A DNA stretch of 64,000 nucleotides from an uncultured Collinsella sp. (GTDB lineage Bacteria; Actinomycetota; Coriobacteriia; Coriobacteriales; Coriobacteriaceae), in contig UQIC01000001.1 in assembly GCA_900540985.1 (NCBI GenBank), forward strand, positions 1 through 64,000, in the 5' to 3' direction. The notes under the pieces were generated by a model that did not search any database, was not told the DNA's origin, and saw only the letters and a list, made by a program, of their open reading frames with translations. The position numbers were made by a program, and so were the translations under genes. Shown one piece after another: positions 50,483-59,783 of this stretch (the first letter of the stretch is position 1; each line of letters starts with the position of its first letter).

Positions 50483-52699
50483 TTACTTGTCGGTGCCCAG
50501 CTTGTGCGGCTTGAAGGCAAGCGCATTGACGAGTGCGTCGGTGGCAGACTTGACGGCTGCCGGCTGCGGATCGTTGACGTGATCCTCGGGATGCACGGGC
50601 AGGTCCTTCTTGACGGCATCGTGGATCAAGTTGAGGTACTCAGTCACGCCAGTGGTCGATAGATGCGTGCCATCGCCATCGAACAGGTCGTTGCGGTTGG
50701 CACTGTATCCGTACCAGTCGATAACGCGTACGTTCTTGTAGCGCGTAGCGGCGTTGGCGATGGCCTGGTTGGTAGAGCCAACCCACGGCTGCGGGCTGCG
50801 CGTGTTCACAAACACCACAATACGCTTATCTCCTGCATCGGCCATGATGGCGTCGATTTGGTCGTCGGTTACCAAGCCGTTGGTGCCCAGCGCAAAGACC
50901 ACGATCTTGCCGGCAAGGTTCTGTTGAAGATAGCCCTCAAATGTCGCACGGCCCGCATCGAACTGGCGGCCCTTTTCGGCATCGATATGGCTGTGCGGGA
51001 ACACGCCGTCAAAGGAATCAACGGCGCGCAGCGACACGGAGTCACCGATCATAAGCAGATCGTAGGAGCCATCGGGGAAGCCGTCGTTGTCCTTGTCGGT
51101 GTCGTCGGCCGCCTGCTGGTCGGTGGGTGCGGCGTTCTTGGCTTCCTTGTTCAGAACTTCGGCGCCCTCGCCGCTCAGCGCAGACGTCTCGGGCACAAAG
51201 ATCAGGCCGCCCAGTGCAACGACCAACACGACAGCGCAGGCTGCACAGGCAGGGACGTGCGCGCGCACCCAGTTGGCGGGCGTGGCGGTGCCGTCGCGGA
51301 ACTCGGATACGGTGCGCCCAAAGGCGCCCTTTCTAAACGGCGTCTCGATAAAGCGATATGAGCATTCGGCCACGGCGACCACCAACAGCACCTGCAAAAT
51401 GTACTGCCACCACGGTGTATCGTTGATGTTGGCGACCGGGTTCATAAGCAACAGCAGCGGATAGTGCCACAGGTAGATGCTGTATGAGCGCTTGCCAACC
51501 CACACGAGCGGCTCGGCGGACAGCGCGCGAGCAACCATTCCCTGGGGCTGCACGCAGGCCGCGATGACCATGAGCGTGAGGATGGAGCATAACAGCGTGC
51601 CGCCGCGATACTGGAACGCGGTGTAGCCGTTGGTGAGCGCGACCATGGCGGCAAGGCCAACCAGACCCACGACGCCCAATACATCGATGGATGCGGGCGA
51701 GGACCAAAAGCGCACGGGGGCGCTCGGCTGTGCCGGGGCGGTCTCGGCTGATTCGTCGGCCTTTTCGCCAGGCTTGCCCTCGGCGTTCTTGCCGTGCTTG
51801 GCGGCGCCAGCCAGGCGATTGAGCCCCAAACGATGGGCGAGACGAACCGGCGCCAGGTCGCGATCGGGGATAAAGGCCATCCAGGCACCCAGCAGCAGCG
51901 AGAACACGCGGGTGTCGGTGCCGTAGTACACGCGGCTGGGGTCGGCGGCAGGGTTGTAAAGCACCATCATGGCAAGGGCAGATACCGCGGCAAGGCCTAG
52001 AACCACGCGGCGCGTGTTGGGTTTGCTCACATGCATGGATACCATGGCAAACAGCAGTGGCGGCCAAATCAGGTAGAACTGTTCCTCGATGGCAAGCGAC
52101 CAAAAGTGCGTGAGCGGCGAGGGGTCGCCCAGAGCATTGAAGTACGAGACGTTTTGGGCAATCTGCCACCAGTTGTTGAAGAACAACAGCGACGGCAGGA
52201 TGTCGGGGCGCATCTTGGTGAGCATCACGTGGTTGAAGACGGTGCACAGAGCACAGGTCACCACCACGACGGTCACCACGGCGGGGACCAGGCGACGGAT
52301 GCGGCAGATCCAGAAGCTCTTGAGGTCGATGCGGCCGGTCTTAGCGACTTCGTTGAGCAGCAAGCGCGTGATCAGATAGCCCGAAAGCACAAAGAAGATC
52401 GTGACGCCGAGCAGGCCGCCCTGCGCCCACGTGAGGTTGAGGTGATAGAGCACCACCGCGACGACGGCAAGCGTGCGCAGGCCGTCAAGGGCAGGGATGT
52501 AGCGGGACTTGGGGCGAGCAGGCGTCTGCTCCGCGGCGGGAGTGTTGGCGCGGCCCGCGTTGTTGGCAGAAGCGCGATGGGGGCTCGTGGTGCGTCGCGG
52601 CTCGTTGGCACGGCGTTCGCTCTTCACGCGTTCGTGCGGCGCCGGCTCGTTGCCCGTGCGGCGTCGACCGCGCGAGCCCGATTGTGAGAATTGTTCCAT
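50483..52699 (-). CDS. OatA-like peptidoglycan/polysaccharide O-acyltransferase
   Basis: A 738-residue protein in two parts. After a basic, disordered N-terminus (1-70), an acyltransferase-3 membrane domain (about 75-455) starts YIPALDGLRTLAVVAVVLYHL and includes FFVLSGYLITRLLL. An extracytoplasmic SGNH esterase domain (about 540-715) follows with DLLMIGDSVSLRA (Ser nucleophile) and DGDGTHLSTTG (Asp-His). This matches OatA-type enzymes that O-acetylate peptidoglycan MurNAc and give lysozyme resistance. The target glycan is not proven. It is divergent from ribokinase. Confidence 0.9.
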   Translation of the reverse strand: MEQFSQSGSRGRRRTGNEPAPHERVKSERRANEPRRTTSPHRASANNAGRANTPAAEQTPARPKSRYIPALDGLRTLAVVAVVLYHLNLTWAQGGLLGVTIFFVLSGYLITRLLLNEVAKTGRIDLKSFWICRIRRLVPAVVTVVVVTCALCTVFNHVMLTKMRPDILPSLLFFNNWWQIAQNVSYFNALGDPSPLTHFWSLAIEEQFYLIWPPLLFAMVSMHVSKPNTRRVVLGLAAVSALAMMVLYNPAADPSRVYYGTDTRVFSLLLGAWMAFIPDRDLAPVRLAHRLGLNRLAGAAKHGKNAEGKPGEKADESAETAPAQPSAPVRFWSSPASIDVLGVVGLVGLAAMVALTNGYTAFQYRGGTLLCSILTLMVIAACVQPQGMVARALSAEPLVWVGKRSYSIYLWHYPLLLLMNPVANINDTPWWQYILQVLLVVAVAECSYRFIETPFRKGAFGRTVSEFRDGTATPANWVRAHVPACAACAVVLVVALGGLIFVPETSALSGEGAEVLNKEAKNAAPTDQQAADDTDKDNDGFPDGSYDLLMIGDSVSLRAVDSFDGVFPHSHIDAEKGRQFDAGRATFEGYLQQNLAGKIVVFALGTNGLVTDDQIDAIMADAGDKRIVVFVNTRSPQPWVGSTNQAIANAATRYKNVRVIDWYGYSANRNDLFDGDGTHLSTTGVTEYLNLIHDAVKKDLPVHPEDHVNDPQPAAVKSATDALVNALAFKPHKLGTDK

Positions 52700-52792
52700 A
52701 AAACATCATCCAATGACGAGAATAATCAGCACGTATTCATTGTAGCTGCCTGCTCCTGTGAATGCTTGCTGCTGGCGCAACCTCAAGGGTGC

Positions 52793-52822
52793 GTTCACAT
52801 CAAAGTGAACTAAAGTTATAGA
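52793..52822 (+). promoter_or_regulatory. Promoter and overlapping operator of the ribokinase operon
   Basis: TTCACA (52794-52799), a 17-base spacer and TATAGA (52817-52822). A perfect palindrome GTTCAC-N6-GTGAAC (52793-52810) covers the -35 box, as expected for a repressor site. Confidence 0.7.
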
Positions 52823-52885
52823 GGTGCGAAGGCGCGCAATCGACGGTCGACGGTGGGTGCAAAGCCCGCAGATGAGGAGGTTTCC

Positions 52886-53848
52886 ATGGCAGATCGCGGC
52901 ATCGTTGCGGTGTTCGGCAGCATGAACATGGACCTTTCGGTGGCGTGCGAGCGCATACCGCGTGCGGGCGAGACCGTCGGCGGCAGCGGGTTTATCACCA
53001 ACGCCGGCGGCAAGGGCGCCAATCAGGCCGTAGCTGCCGCGCGTATGGGCGCGTGCACGCACATGATCGGCGCGGTCGGTCGCGATGCGTTCGGCGCGTC
53101 GCTCGTGGCGGGGCTCCAAGGCGCCGGCGTGGACTGTGACTTTGTAGTGCATCGCGATGACGTGGAGACGGGAACGGCGACCATCATTCGCTGCGAGGGC
53201 GACAACCGCATCATACTGTCACCGAGCGCCAACCATGCGCTTGCGGGCGCGGACGTTGCCTGCGCGCTGAGGCGTCTGGTGGCCCATGAGCTCGACGGCG
53301 GCGCCAGCGAGATTGCCCCGGCTGCCGGAAGCGTCTTTATCGCCCAGGGCGAATGCGACCTTGCGGCGACGGCCGAGGCGCTTGTTTGCGCTCACGAGCT
53401 GGGGTTCTATACGGTCTTTAATCCAGCGCCCGCCTGCGAGCTGCCTGCGGAGGTCTGGCCTGCGGTCGACCTGGTCTGTCCCAACGAGACCGAGTGCCAG
53501 GTGCTGACGGGCATTCTGCCCACGGATGACGCGAGTTGCGTCACCGCGCTCAATGCGCTGCTCGACAAGGGTGCCGGGGCTGCGGTCATCACGTTGGGCG
53601 GTGCCGGCTCGGTTTCGCTCGGCGATGGCGGTGAGCTGCTGCGCATGCCGGCACTTTCGAGTACGGTAGTCGATACCACGGCCGCCGGCGATACGTTTAT
53701 CGGCGCGTTGGCGACGGCTCGCCTAGAGGGCTTGCCGCTCTTTGAGTGCATGGCCGCGGGTGCTCGCGCCTCGGCAGTGACGGTGTCGCGCCTGGGCGCT
53801 CAGCAATCGATTCCCATGCGCACCGAAGTTGAACATTGGTTTGGTTAA
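52886..53848 (+). CDS. rbsK: Ribokinase
   Basis: A 320-residue PfkB-family sugar kinase. GSMNMDLSVACERIPRAGETV and NAGGKGANQAVAAARMG at the N-terminus are typical of ribokinases. VDTTAAGDTFIGALA (about 261-275) is the second PfkB signature containing the catalytic Asp. It would phosphorylate ribose released by the next gene product. GAGGAGG precedes ATG 52886. A 30-base gap separates it from the nucleoside hydrolase gene, probably in one operon. Confidence 0.93.
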   Translation: MADRGIVAVFGSMNMDLSVACERIPRAGETVGGSGFITNAGGKGANQAVAAARMGACTHMIGAVGRDAFGASLVAGLQGAGVDCDFVVHRDDVETGTATIIRCEGDNRIILSPSANHALAGADVACALRRLVAHELDGGASEIAPAAGSVFIAQGECDLAATAEALVCAHELGFYTVFNPAPACELPAEVWPAVDLVCPNETECQVLTGILPTDDASCVTALNALLDKGAGAAVITLGGAGSVSLGDGGELLRMPALSSTVVDTTAAGDTFIGALATARLEGLPLFECMAAGARASAVTVSRLGAQQSIPMRTEVEHWFG

Positions 53849-53878
53849 ACGATAAAGACGGAGAAGCGGAGTAGAACA

Positions 53879-54853
53879 ATGGCAATCAAGAAGCTGATCC
53901 TTGATCTGGATATGGGTGTGGACGATGCGATGGCGCTGGCCTATGCCATCGCGAGCCCCGAGGTGGAACTCGTGGGCATCACCACGTGCTTTGGTAACGT
54001 GCGCGTCGAGCAATCGGCGCACAATTGCCTGGCGGTGCTCGATCTGCTGGGTCGTCCCGAGGTGCCGGTGTACCTGGGCGCCGACCGTCCTCTGCAGGCG
54101 ACTGAGCCCTATACGCCGCCGGCGTCCACCGCGCTCATTCACGGCAAGAACGGCATCGGCGGCGCGAGCGTGCCCGCGTCGCCCTACGAGCCGGTGGGGG
54201 CGACCTCGGCCGACGGCAACGCCGCGGTCGATTATCTGATCGATGCCGCGCGCACCTATGGTCCCGATCTGGTCTACGTGGCGACTGGCCCGCTCTCCAA
54301 CCTGGCGCTCGCCCTGGAGCGCGATGCGGCAGCGATGATGTCCATCGGCCGCGTGGTCGTGATGGGCGGCGCCCTTACCGTGCCCGGCAACGTGAGCGCG
54401 GGCGCCGAGGCCAATATGGCGAGCGACCCCGAGGCAGCCGACGCGGTGCTGCGCTCGGGCCGTAAGCTCACCATGGTGGGTCTGGACGTGACGCATCGCG
54501 TGGTGCTCACACGCCGCGACATTGCCGGCTGGACGGGCTCGGGCACCATGGCGGGCTGCGCATTTGCGAGCATGGTCGAGCACTACATTGGCTCGTACGA
54601 GATGAACGCACCCTACCTGGGTGGTTGTGCGCTGCACGATCCGCTGGCCGTTGCCGTGGCGATCGACCCCACGCTCGTAGGTGCGCTCGGCTGCAACCTG
54701 CGTGTTGATCTGCTGGGCGAGTACCGCGGTCGCACCATCTGCGATGAGCGCCGCCTGTCCGATCCGGACAAGAGCGCGCTTGTGGCACTGACCGTGGATG
54801 CTCCGCGCTTCCTGTCCGAGTTCAAGACGCGTATGGCCCGTGTCCTTGGCTAA
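53879..54853 (+). CDS. Inosine-uridine preferring nucleoside hydrolase
   Basis: A 324-residue hydrolase that cleaves ribonucleosides to base and ribose. The Ca2+-binding DxDxGxDD motif appears near the N-terminus as DLDMGVDDAMAL; VYLGADRPL, VATGPLSNLALAL, VVMGGALTVPGNVS and HDPLAVAVAID (His-Asp) follow in the standard order. The combination with ribokinase makes a nucleoside-salvage unit that feeds ribose 5-phosphate and so PRPP synthesis. Confidence 0.94.
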   Translation: MAIKKLILDLDMGVDDAMALAYAIASPEVELVGITTCFGNVRVEQSAHNCLAVLDLLGRPEVPVYLGADRPLQATEPYTPPASTALIHGKNGIGGASVPASPYEPVGATSADGNAAVDYLIDAARTYGPDLVYVATGPLSNLALALERDAAAMMSIGRVVVMGGALTVPGNVSAGAEANMASDPEAADAVLRSGRKLTMVGLDVTHRVVLTRRDIAGWTGSGTMAGCAFASMVEHYIGSYEMNAPYLGGCALHDPLAVAVAIDPTLVGALGCNLRVDLLGEYRGRTICDERRLSDPDKSALVALTVDAPRFLSEFKTRMARVLG

Positions 54854-54862
54854 GTTGTCTTT

Positions 54863-54933
54863 TTGGGACGGGGCTTTTTTGACTGGTATGATTGGTGCGA
54901 CCATTCGAACCAGCTAAAAGAGCCCCGTCCCAA
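54863..54933. repeat. Palindrome between nucleoside hydrolase gene and luxS
   Basis: TTGGGACGGGGCT (54863-54875) and its complement (54921-54933) pair perfectly; pairing continues inward through T/A runs and CTGGT/ACCAG to a small loop, making about 31 pairs with a few mismatches. It probably terminates the nucleoside operon, but is longer than a terminator needs to be. Confidence 0.75.
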
Positions 54934-54956
54934 TTTGACTATCGAGAGGATCTGCC

Positions 54957-55445
54957 ATGGAGCGCATCGCCAGCTTTTCCGTTGATCATCTGCTGCTTGA
55001 GCCCGGCGTGTATGTGAGCCGCATCGACCGCGATCCGGCGACCGGTGCTGCCGTCACCACGTTTGACCTGCGCCTGACCACGCCCAACAAGGAGCCGGTC
55101 ATGAACACGGCCGAGTGCCACACCATCGAGCACCTGGGTGCGACGTTCCTTCGCAATCATGCCGAGTGGTCGGGCCGCATTGTCTACTTTGGCCCCATGG
55201 GCTGCCGCACGGGCTTTTACCTCGTCGTATTTGGCGAAGTGACGAGCGAGGAGATTCTGCCGCTCGTGCGTGAGCTGTTCGAGTTTGTCGCCGGCTTTGA
55301 GGGCGATGTCCCCGGTGCCGCTCCCGGGGAATGCGGTAACTACCTGGACCAGAACCTCCCCATGGCCAACTGGCTTGCGCGCCGCTACCTCGACCGCGAC
55401 CTGGCCGATATCGACGAGAAGCATCTGCACTATCAGCAGGCGTAA
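54957..55445 (+). CDS. luxS: S-ribosylhomocysteine lyase
   Basis: LuxS splits S-ribosylhomocysteine into homocysteine and DPD, the precursor of autoinducer-2. The 162-residue length is normal. Metal ligands HTIEH (His 53 and 57 region) and Cys in ECGNYLDQ, plus the catalytic Cys in MGCRTGFY, are present. GAGAGGAT precedes the ATG. It follows the ribose-salvage genes, an arrangement that joins methyl-cycle and ribose metabolism, but a palindrome separates the transcripts. Confidence 0.96.
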   Translation: MERIASFSVDHLLLEPGVYVSRIDRDPATGAAVTTFDLRLTTPNKEPVMNTAECHTIEHLGATFLRNHAEWSGRIVYFGPMGCRTGFYLVVFGEVTSEEILPLVRELFEFVAGFEGDVPGAAPGECGNYLDQNLPMANWLARRYLDRDLADIDEKHLHYQQA

Positions 55446-55473
55446 GGGCTTTATCGCCCAAAACGCGCGCATT

Positions 55474-55507
55474 GGGCGTCTTCGCTTATGCGGGGGCGCC
55501 TTTTTGT
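55474..55507 (+). terminator. Terminator of luxS
   Basis: GGGCGTCTTCGC and GCGGGGGCGCC form a stem with G-T pairs, followed by five T. Confidence 0.7.
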
Positions 55508-55526
55508 TGATTGGTCGGGACGAGCG

Positions 55527-55580
55527 TTCAAAATCGCTCATGTTTGTTCTAGAATGTTCGTATAGTCACATTTACGAACA
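55527..55580 (+). promoter_or_regulatory. Promoter and operator of the DUF4867 gene
   Basis: TTCAAA (55527-55532), a 17-base spacer and TAGAAT (55550-55555). It is followed directly by a perfect inverted repeat TGTTCGTA (55555-55562) / TACGAACA (55573-55580), which covers the expected transcription start. Repression by a palindrome-binding regulator is likely. Confidence 0.75.
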
Positions 55581-55589
55581 GGAGTGAAC

Positions 55590-56234
55590 ATGCATATCTA
55601 CTCTGTCAACGATCCCGAGTTCAAATCCTATGGCAACGTTTGGGATGACGTTCCGTCCGAGCTCATGTCGCCCGTGCTCGAGGCACTTGCCTCCACGCCC
55701 ATCCCCGAGGGCAGCAAGTATGTGGCCTCTGCGCCCGAGCTCGAGGGCGTCAAGGATGCCGACAAGCTTGGCTTTCTCATGTTTGGTGGTCGTCCCTTCC
55801 AGCTTGGCTGGTGCAACGGCCACAACACGCAGCTCAACTGCCTGGAGTATCACCGCGCCAGCGAGTTTAACCTGGGCGCCCGCGACTTTATCCTGCTCGT
55901 GGCGCATCGCTGGGAGATCGAGGACGGCAAGCTCGACACCGCGTGCGTCAAGGCGTTCCGCGTGCCGGCCGGCACGCTTGTTGAGGTTTTCAACACCACG
56001 CTCCACTACACGCCGTGCATGGTCGACGACGGCGGCTTCCAGGTGATGGTGGCACTGCCCGCCGGCACCAACGGCCCGCGCCCCGAGGCTGCAGCCGACA
56101 TGCCTGCCGCCGGTGACGGCTACTGCTACTGGAAGGCCGACAAGTGGGTTCTCTGCCATGTTGACAGCCCCAAGGCAGCCGAGGGCGGCTACGTAGGCCT
56201 CATCGGCAAAAACCTCGACATCACCGTGGACTAG
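55590..56234 (+). CDS. DUF4867 family protein
   Basis: A 214-residue protein matching the DUF4867 family throughout: MHIYSVNDPEFKSYG, FGGRPFQLGWCNGHNTQLNCLEYHRASEFNLGARDFILLV, and VPAGTLVEVFNTTLHYTPC. The pattern of His/Glu and beta strands suggests a cupin-like sugar- or acid-handling enzyme, but no activity is established. AGGAG lies six bases before ATG 55590. It is a single gene with its own controlled promoter. Confidence 0.85.
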   Translation: MHIYSVNDPEFKSYGNVWDDVPSELMSPVLEALASTPIPEGSKYVASAPELEGVKDADKLGFLMFGGRPFQLGWCNGHNTQLNCLEYHRASEFNLGARDFILLVAHRWEIEDGKLDTACVKAFRVPAGTLVEVFNTTLHYTPCMVDDGGFQVMVALPAGTNGPRPEAAADMPAAGDGYCYWKADKWVLCHVDSPKAAEGGYVGLIGKNLDITVD

Positions 56235-56240
56235 CGCATC

Positions 56241-56289
56241 GCCCCAAACCACCACAAAGGTGCCTGTCCCCTTTGCGGTGGTTTGGGGC
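56241..56289. repeat. Near-perfect palindrome after DUF4867 gene
   Basis: The 20-base arms 56241-56260 and 56270-56289 pair in 19 of 20 positions (GCCCCAAACCACC...). The loop contains TGCCTGTC. It is probably the terminator of the DUF4867 gene and belongs with the other long palindromes. Confidence 0.75.
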
Positions 56290-56403
56290 GGGCGGATATC
56301 GGGAAGTGCCAGACGGGGGAGGCTGCCGGGCGCCTTGCCGTCTGCGGATTTTGGGACATGTGGCCCGCTTTTTGAGCCTGCCTGTCGGTACACTAAAAGC
56401 ACT

Positions 56404-58287
56404 ATGGGTACCCGCGAGCGACATATCGGCCACGCGGCCGCCCGGACCGCACCCGTGGCGGATCCCAGGGGCGGCAGGCTCTTCGCCATGCCGCGATTCC
56501 TTGTTGGCATAACACATCAGGCGTACCGTCGCCGCGTCTTCGCTATCGCCGGCGCCATCACCGCACTGTTCCTCATGCTTTTGGCAGTCTTGCCGGCGCT
56601 GTTCGCCTTCGACCCCAAACTTTCTAACGCCGTGCCCGCCTATAGCGAGGTGTCCGAAGAGGTCGTGGATGCGCTCGTCCATTCGAGCTCTCTGCCGTTG
56701 CTTGTTGCCGCAATTGCATTTTCGATCTGGGGCGTATCGGTCTATCTGCGCTGTTTGGACTATGTGTTGCGCCGCCGCCTTGTTGCCATCGCCACCATCT
56801 GCGCCCTGTGGATGATCGAAGTCATTCTCAAGTACAAGTCGTTCACGCCGTTCTATGCCACCGTGCTGTGGTACCTGTACTACGTGCCCATGACGCTCAT
56901 TCCGCTGCTCTACCAGTTGTGTGGTTTGCGCCTTGCGGGTCTGGAGCAACACCGCCTGGGTCGCCGCTACTGCGCTGCGCTGTGGATTGTGGCCATCCTG
57001 CTTATCGGATTTGTGCTCACCAACGATTTTTACCAGCAGGTCTTCCGCTTTGACCGTACAAGCGACACCTGGAGCAACGATTACACGTACGGCTGGGGTT
57101 ATTTCGCCGTCTTAGTGTGGACGGCCTTTAACTTTGTGGCCTTTTTTATCCTGGTGGGCCGGTCCTCGTCCTTTCGCATCCAACGTTTCTCGGGCACGGC
57201 GGCGCTCGTGCTGCTGGGCGGCGCGTTCTTTGCCATCTCATATGCGTTGCGCGTGCCCTGGGCATGGAGGCTCAACTTCTCGCTCATCTATTGCGTCTTG
57301 TGTGTGGTGGCGATGGAAATCTGTCTCGATTGCGGTGTCATTCCGTCATATCACGACATCGCCGGCATCTTCGACACCTTGCCGCTTGACCTCAAAGTTC
57401 TAACGCGCGACCTGCAGGAAGTCTATGCCACGCCGGTGTCGAAGCCAATGCCGGCGGGCGTGTGCGAAGAGCTGCGAGCCCAGGAACACGAGCATGCCCA
57501 TGCCTTTGCCGTGGAGTCCAATCCCGATGTAATGTACCGAGCCTTTCCACTGCTGGGCGGATCGGCCCTGCTTGCCCAAGACGTGTCGGACCTCAACGAG
57601 CTTAACCGTGAACTGGCGCACCGTCGCATGGAGCTGCAGCGTCAAAACGAGCTGCTCGCCGCCGACTACGACCTTAAGACGCACCTGGCAGATCAAGAGG
57701 CCGAGACCTTGCTGGTCCAAGACGTGGACCAGGCGCTTGCCCGCGCGCTCAAAGGGATGTACGACCTGCTGAGTTCGCTGCCGCCGTTGACCGACGAAGC
57801 GTCTTCGCACGAGCGTTACCGCATGCTGCAGCGCGCCAAGATGCTCGTTGCCTATTGCAAGCGCAAAGGGTCGCTCACGTTGGCACAGCACGGGGAGAGC
57901 GGTTTTGACCGCGACCGTATTCAGCTCATTGCCAACGAGCTCGCAAGCGACCTGCGCACCATCGATATCGATTGCGCCTCGATTATCGCCATACGGCGCC
58001 CGATGCACGCCAGTACGGTAAGCGCCCTGTACGACTGCGTGTATGACTTTGCGTTTTTTGCCTACACCACCGACCATCCGGCACTTATGTATCACTTGGG
58101 CGACCATGACCGATGCAGTGTCGAGCTGCGCGCCACGCTTTTTTCCAACGATGATGCAGATCTTTCGCAGACGCCCGCTGCGCAAGAGCTCGAAAGCGCT
58201 CTGCAAGGGCGCAACGTGGCATACCGCCTTGAGGGCGAGCCCGGCCAGCTGCGCATGATCGTCTTGATGCCGAGGGCGGGTGAGTGA
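56404..58287 (+). CDS. Seven-helix membrane sensor protein (kinase-like N-terminal 7TM)
   Basis: A 627-residue protein with about eight hydrophobic segments in residues 40-320 resembling the 7TM region found ahead of histidine kinases, then a coiled coil (LNRELAHRRMELQRQNELLAADY) and a ~200-residue C-terminal domain. No convincing phospho-His box or Bergerat ATP-binding motif (N, G1, G2) can be found there. It is likely a sensory partner of the kinase gene two bases downstream. The start is uncertain: ATG 56404 has no clear Shine-Dalgarno site, and ATG 56488 is an alternative. Confidence 0.75.
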   Translation: MGTRERHIGHAAARTAPVADPRGGRLFAMPRFLVGITHQAYRRRVFAIAGAITALFLMLLAVLPALFAFDPKLSNAVPAYSEVSEEVVDALVHSSSLPLLVAAIAFSIWGVSVYLRCLDYVLRRRLVAIATICALWMIEVILKYKSFTPFYATVLWYLYYVPMTLIPLLYQLCGLRLAGLEQHRLGRRYCAALWIVAILLIGFVLTNDFYQQVFRFDRTSDTWSNDYTYGWGYFAVLVWTAFNFVAFFILVGRSSSFRIQRFSGTAALVLLGGAFFAISYALRVPWAWRLNFSLIYCVLCVVAMEICLDCGVIPSYHDIAGIFDTLPLDLKVLTRDLQEVYATPVSKPMPAGVCEELRAQEHEHAHAFAVESNPDVMYRAFPLLGGSALLAQDVSDLNELNRELAHRRMELQRQNELLAADYDLKTHLADQEAETLLVQDVDQALARALKGMYDLLSSLPPLTDEASSHERYRMLQRAKMLVAYCKRKGSLTLAQHGESGFDRDRIQLIANELASDLRTIDIDCASIIAIRRPMHASTVSALYDCVYDFAFFAYTTDHPALMYHLGDHDRCSVELRATLFSNDDADLSQTPAAQELESALQGRNVAYRLEGEPGQLRMIVLMPRAGE

Positions 58288-58289
58288 CG

Positions 58290-59783
58290 ATGCAGATTTC
58301 GCTCATTCTTCCCCAAATCGTTGCGCTCGATGTTGTCTTTGCCCTGGCTGCGTGTCTGCAGACGATCCACGTCCCGCTCATCGCATCGCGCCGCTCGTCC
58401 TATAACCGTAAGGTGATTTGTGCCTACGAGGCGAGCCTTGTGCTTCACCTAATTATTTCGGCGCTCATCTTGTTCGCGTCGTCTGGCTCATATCTGGTGG
58501 CGCCGCTTGACGTTTGCGCCAGGGCAATGGGCGGAGCGTTGTGGCTCAATGCCGTGATCTTTGCCTACGGCATGGTGCTTATGGTGCACTATCGTCGCCC
58601 CGTCATGCTGGCCGAACTGTTGCTCGTTGCCGCCGTGACACCGCCGGTGGTGCTTGCCATGGGCTCGGCGTGGACCACGGTCCTTATCGCAGAGGGAGCG
58701 TTTTTCCTGTTCCGCTCCATTGCGGCGCTCTTGATGGATGTCCGCAACCGCCAGGAGGATATCACCGCGTTCTCGACGATCGAAACCATCAACGTGATTC
58801 CCGTGGGCATCCTGTATCTGGACCCGAGGGGCCGCCCGCTGCTCATGAACCGCTGCATGCGAAAAAACCTGGTGGAGCTTCATATGCCCACCGACCTAGG
58901 CGATATGAGCGGTACATGGAACGACCTGCGCAAACTCAGCATGCAAATGCCCGAAAGCAGCCAGAACCGCGTGCGGATTAATCTGGACCGCTTTGGTGAG
59001 GCGCGGGCGGTGGTCGAGGTTTCTCCCGCCGAGATTCGCTTGTTTGTGCACGATGACGTTATGGTTTCGGGCCGCCTCTTCGAGCGCATTATCGGCCTGG
59101 ATGTAACAGAGTATGCGCATGCTCATGATCGCCTGGCGCAAGCCAACCACCTGCTTGAGCTTGCGGGCCAAGAGCTCCAAGCCCAGATCGAAGAAGTCAA
59201 AAAAGTTGCTGACAATGCGGCCTATCTGCGTATGCGCGCTCGCGTGCACGACGTGATCGGGCAGCGCCTGTCCATCCTCCATCGTTATCTGGAGGAGGGG
59301 CGCCTGGATGACGAGTCACTCGAGCAGATCGACCCGCTGCTGCGCTCAATCGCTGCCGATCTGCGCAGCGGGGGCGACACCGAACCGGCAGAGCAACTGG
59401 GAGATATCGTCCATGCCTTTGGCCTGGTGAGTGTGCAGATCGATGTTGAGGGTGCGCTGCCTGAGGACGCGCGTGTCGCCGCCGCATTTTTGCAGATTAT
59501 CCGCGAGGCCTCGACCAATGCCACCAAGCATGCACAGGCGCATCGGGTCCACGTGCGTCTGTGGCAGGAGACGTCGGAAGACGGTGCTGTTGCGCGGATG
59601 ACCGTTTCTAACGACGGCGCGCCTGCACCCGTATCGTATCGCGAGGGAACGGGTATCCCAGGTATGAGGCATGTCGCACAGAATCTGGGCGGCAGCCTGG
59701 AAGTCCACACCGCCCCGCCCTTCACGCTTACGGTGTCCATCCCGCTCGCCTCCAACGCCACGGTCCAAAGGAGAAGTTCATGA
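58290..59783 (+). CDS. Sensor histidine kinase, NarL-partner type
   Basis: A 497-residue kinase. Six or so helices in residues 1-155, a middle domain that may be PAS-like (TIETINVIPVGILYLDPRGRPLLMN), a coiled coil, and the kinase core: phospho-His in RARVHDVIGQRLSILHRYL (about 313) and ATPase motifs REASTNATKHAQAH and GTGIPGMRHVAQNLGGSLEV. The start at ATG 58290 follows the previous stop codon by two bases; the end overlaps the response regulator by four bases. Confidence 0.88.
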   Translation: MQISLILPQIVALDVVFALAACLQTIHVPLIASRRSSYNRKVICAYEASLVLHLIISALILFASSGSYLVAPLDVCARAMGGALWLNAVIFAYGMVLMVHYRRPVMLAELLLVAAVTPPVVLAMGSAWTTVLIAEGAFFLFRSIAALLMDVRNRQEDITAFSTIETINVIPVGILYLDPRGRPLLMNRCMRKNLVELHMPTDLGDMSGTWNDLRKLSMQMPESSQNRVRINLDRFGEARAVVEVSPAEIRLFVHDDVMVSGRLFERIIGLDVTEYAHAHDRLAQANHLLELAGQELQAQIEEVKKVADNAAYLRMRARVHDVIGQRLSILHRYLEEGRLDDESLEQIDPLLRSIAADLRSGGDTEPAEQLGDIVHAFGLVSVQIDVEGALPEDARVAAAFLQIIREASTNATKHAQAHRVHVRLWQETSEDGAVARMTVSNDGAPAPVSYREGTGIPGMRHVAQNLGGSLEVHTAPPFTLTVSIPLASNATVQRRSS

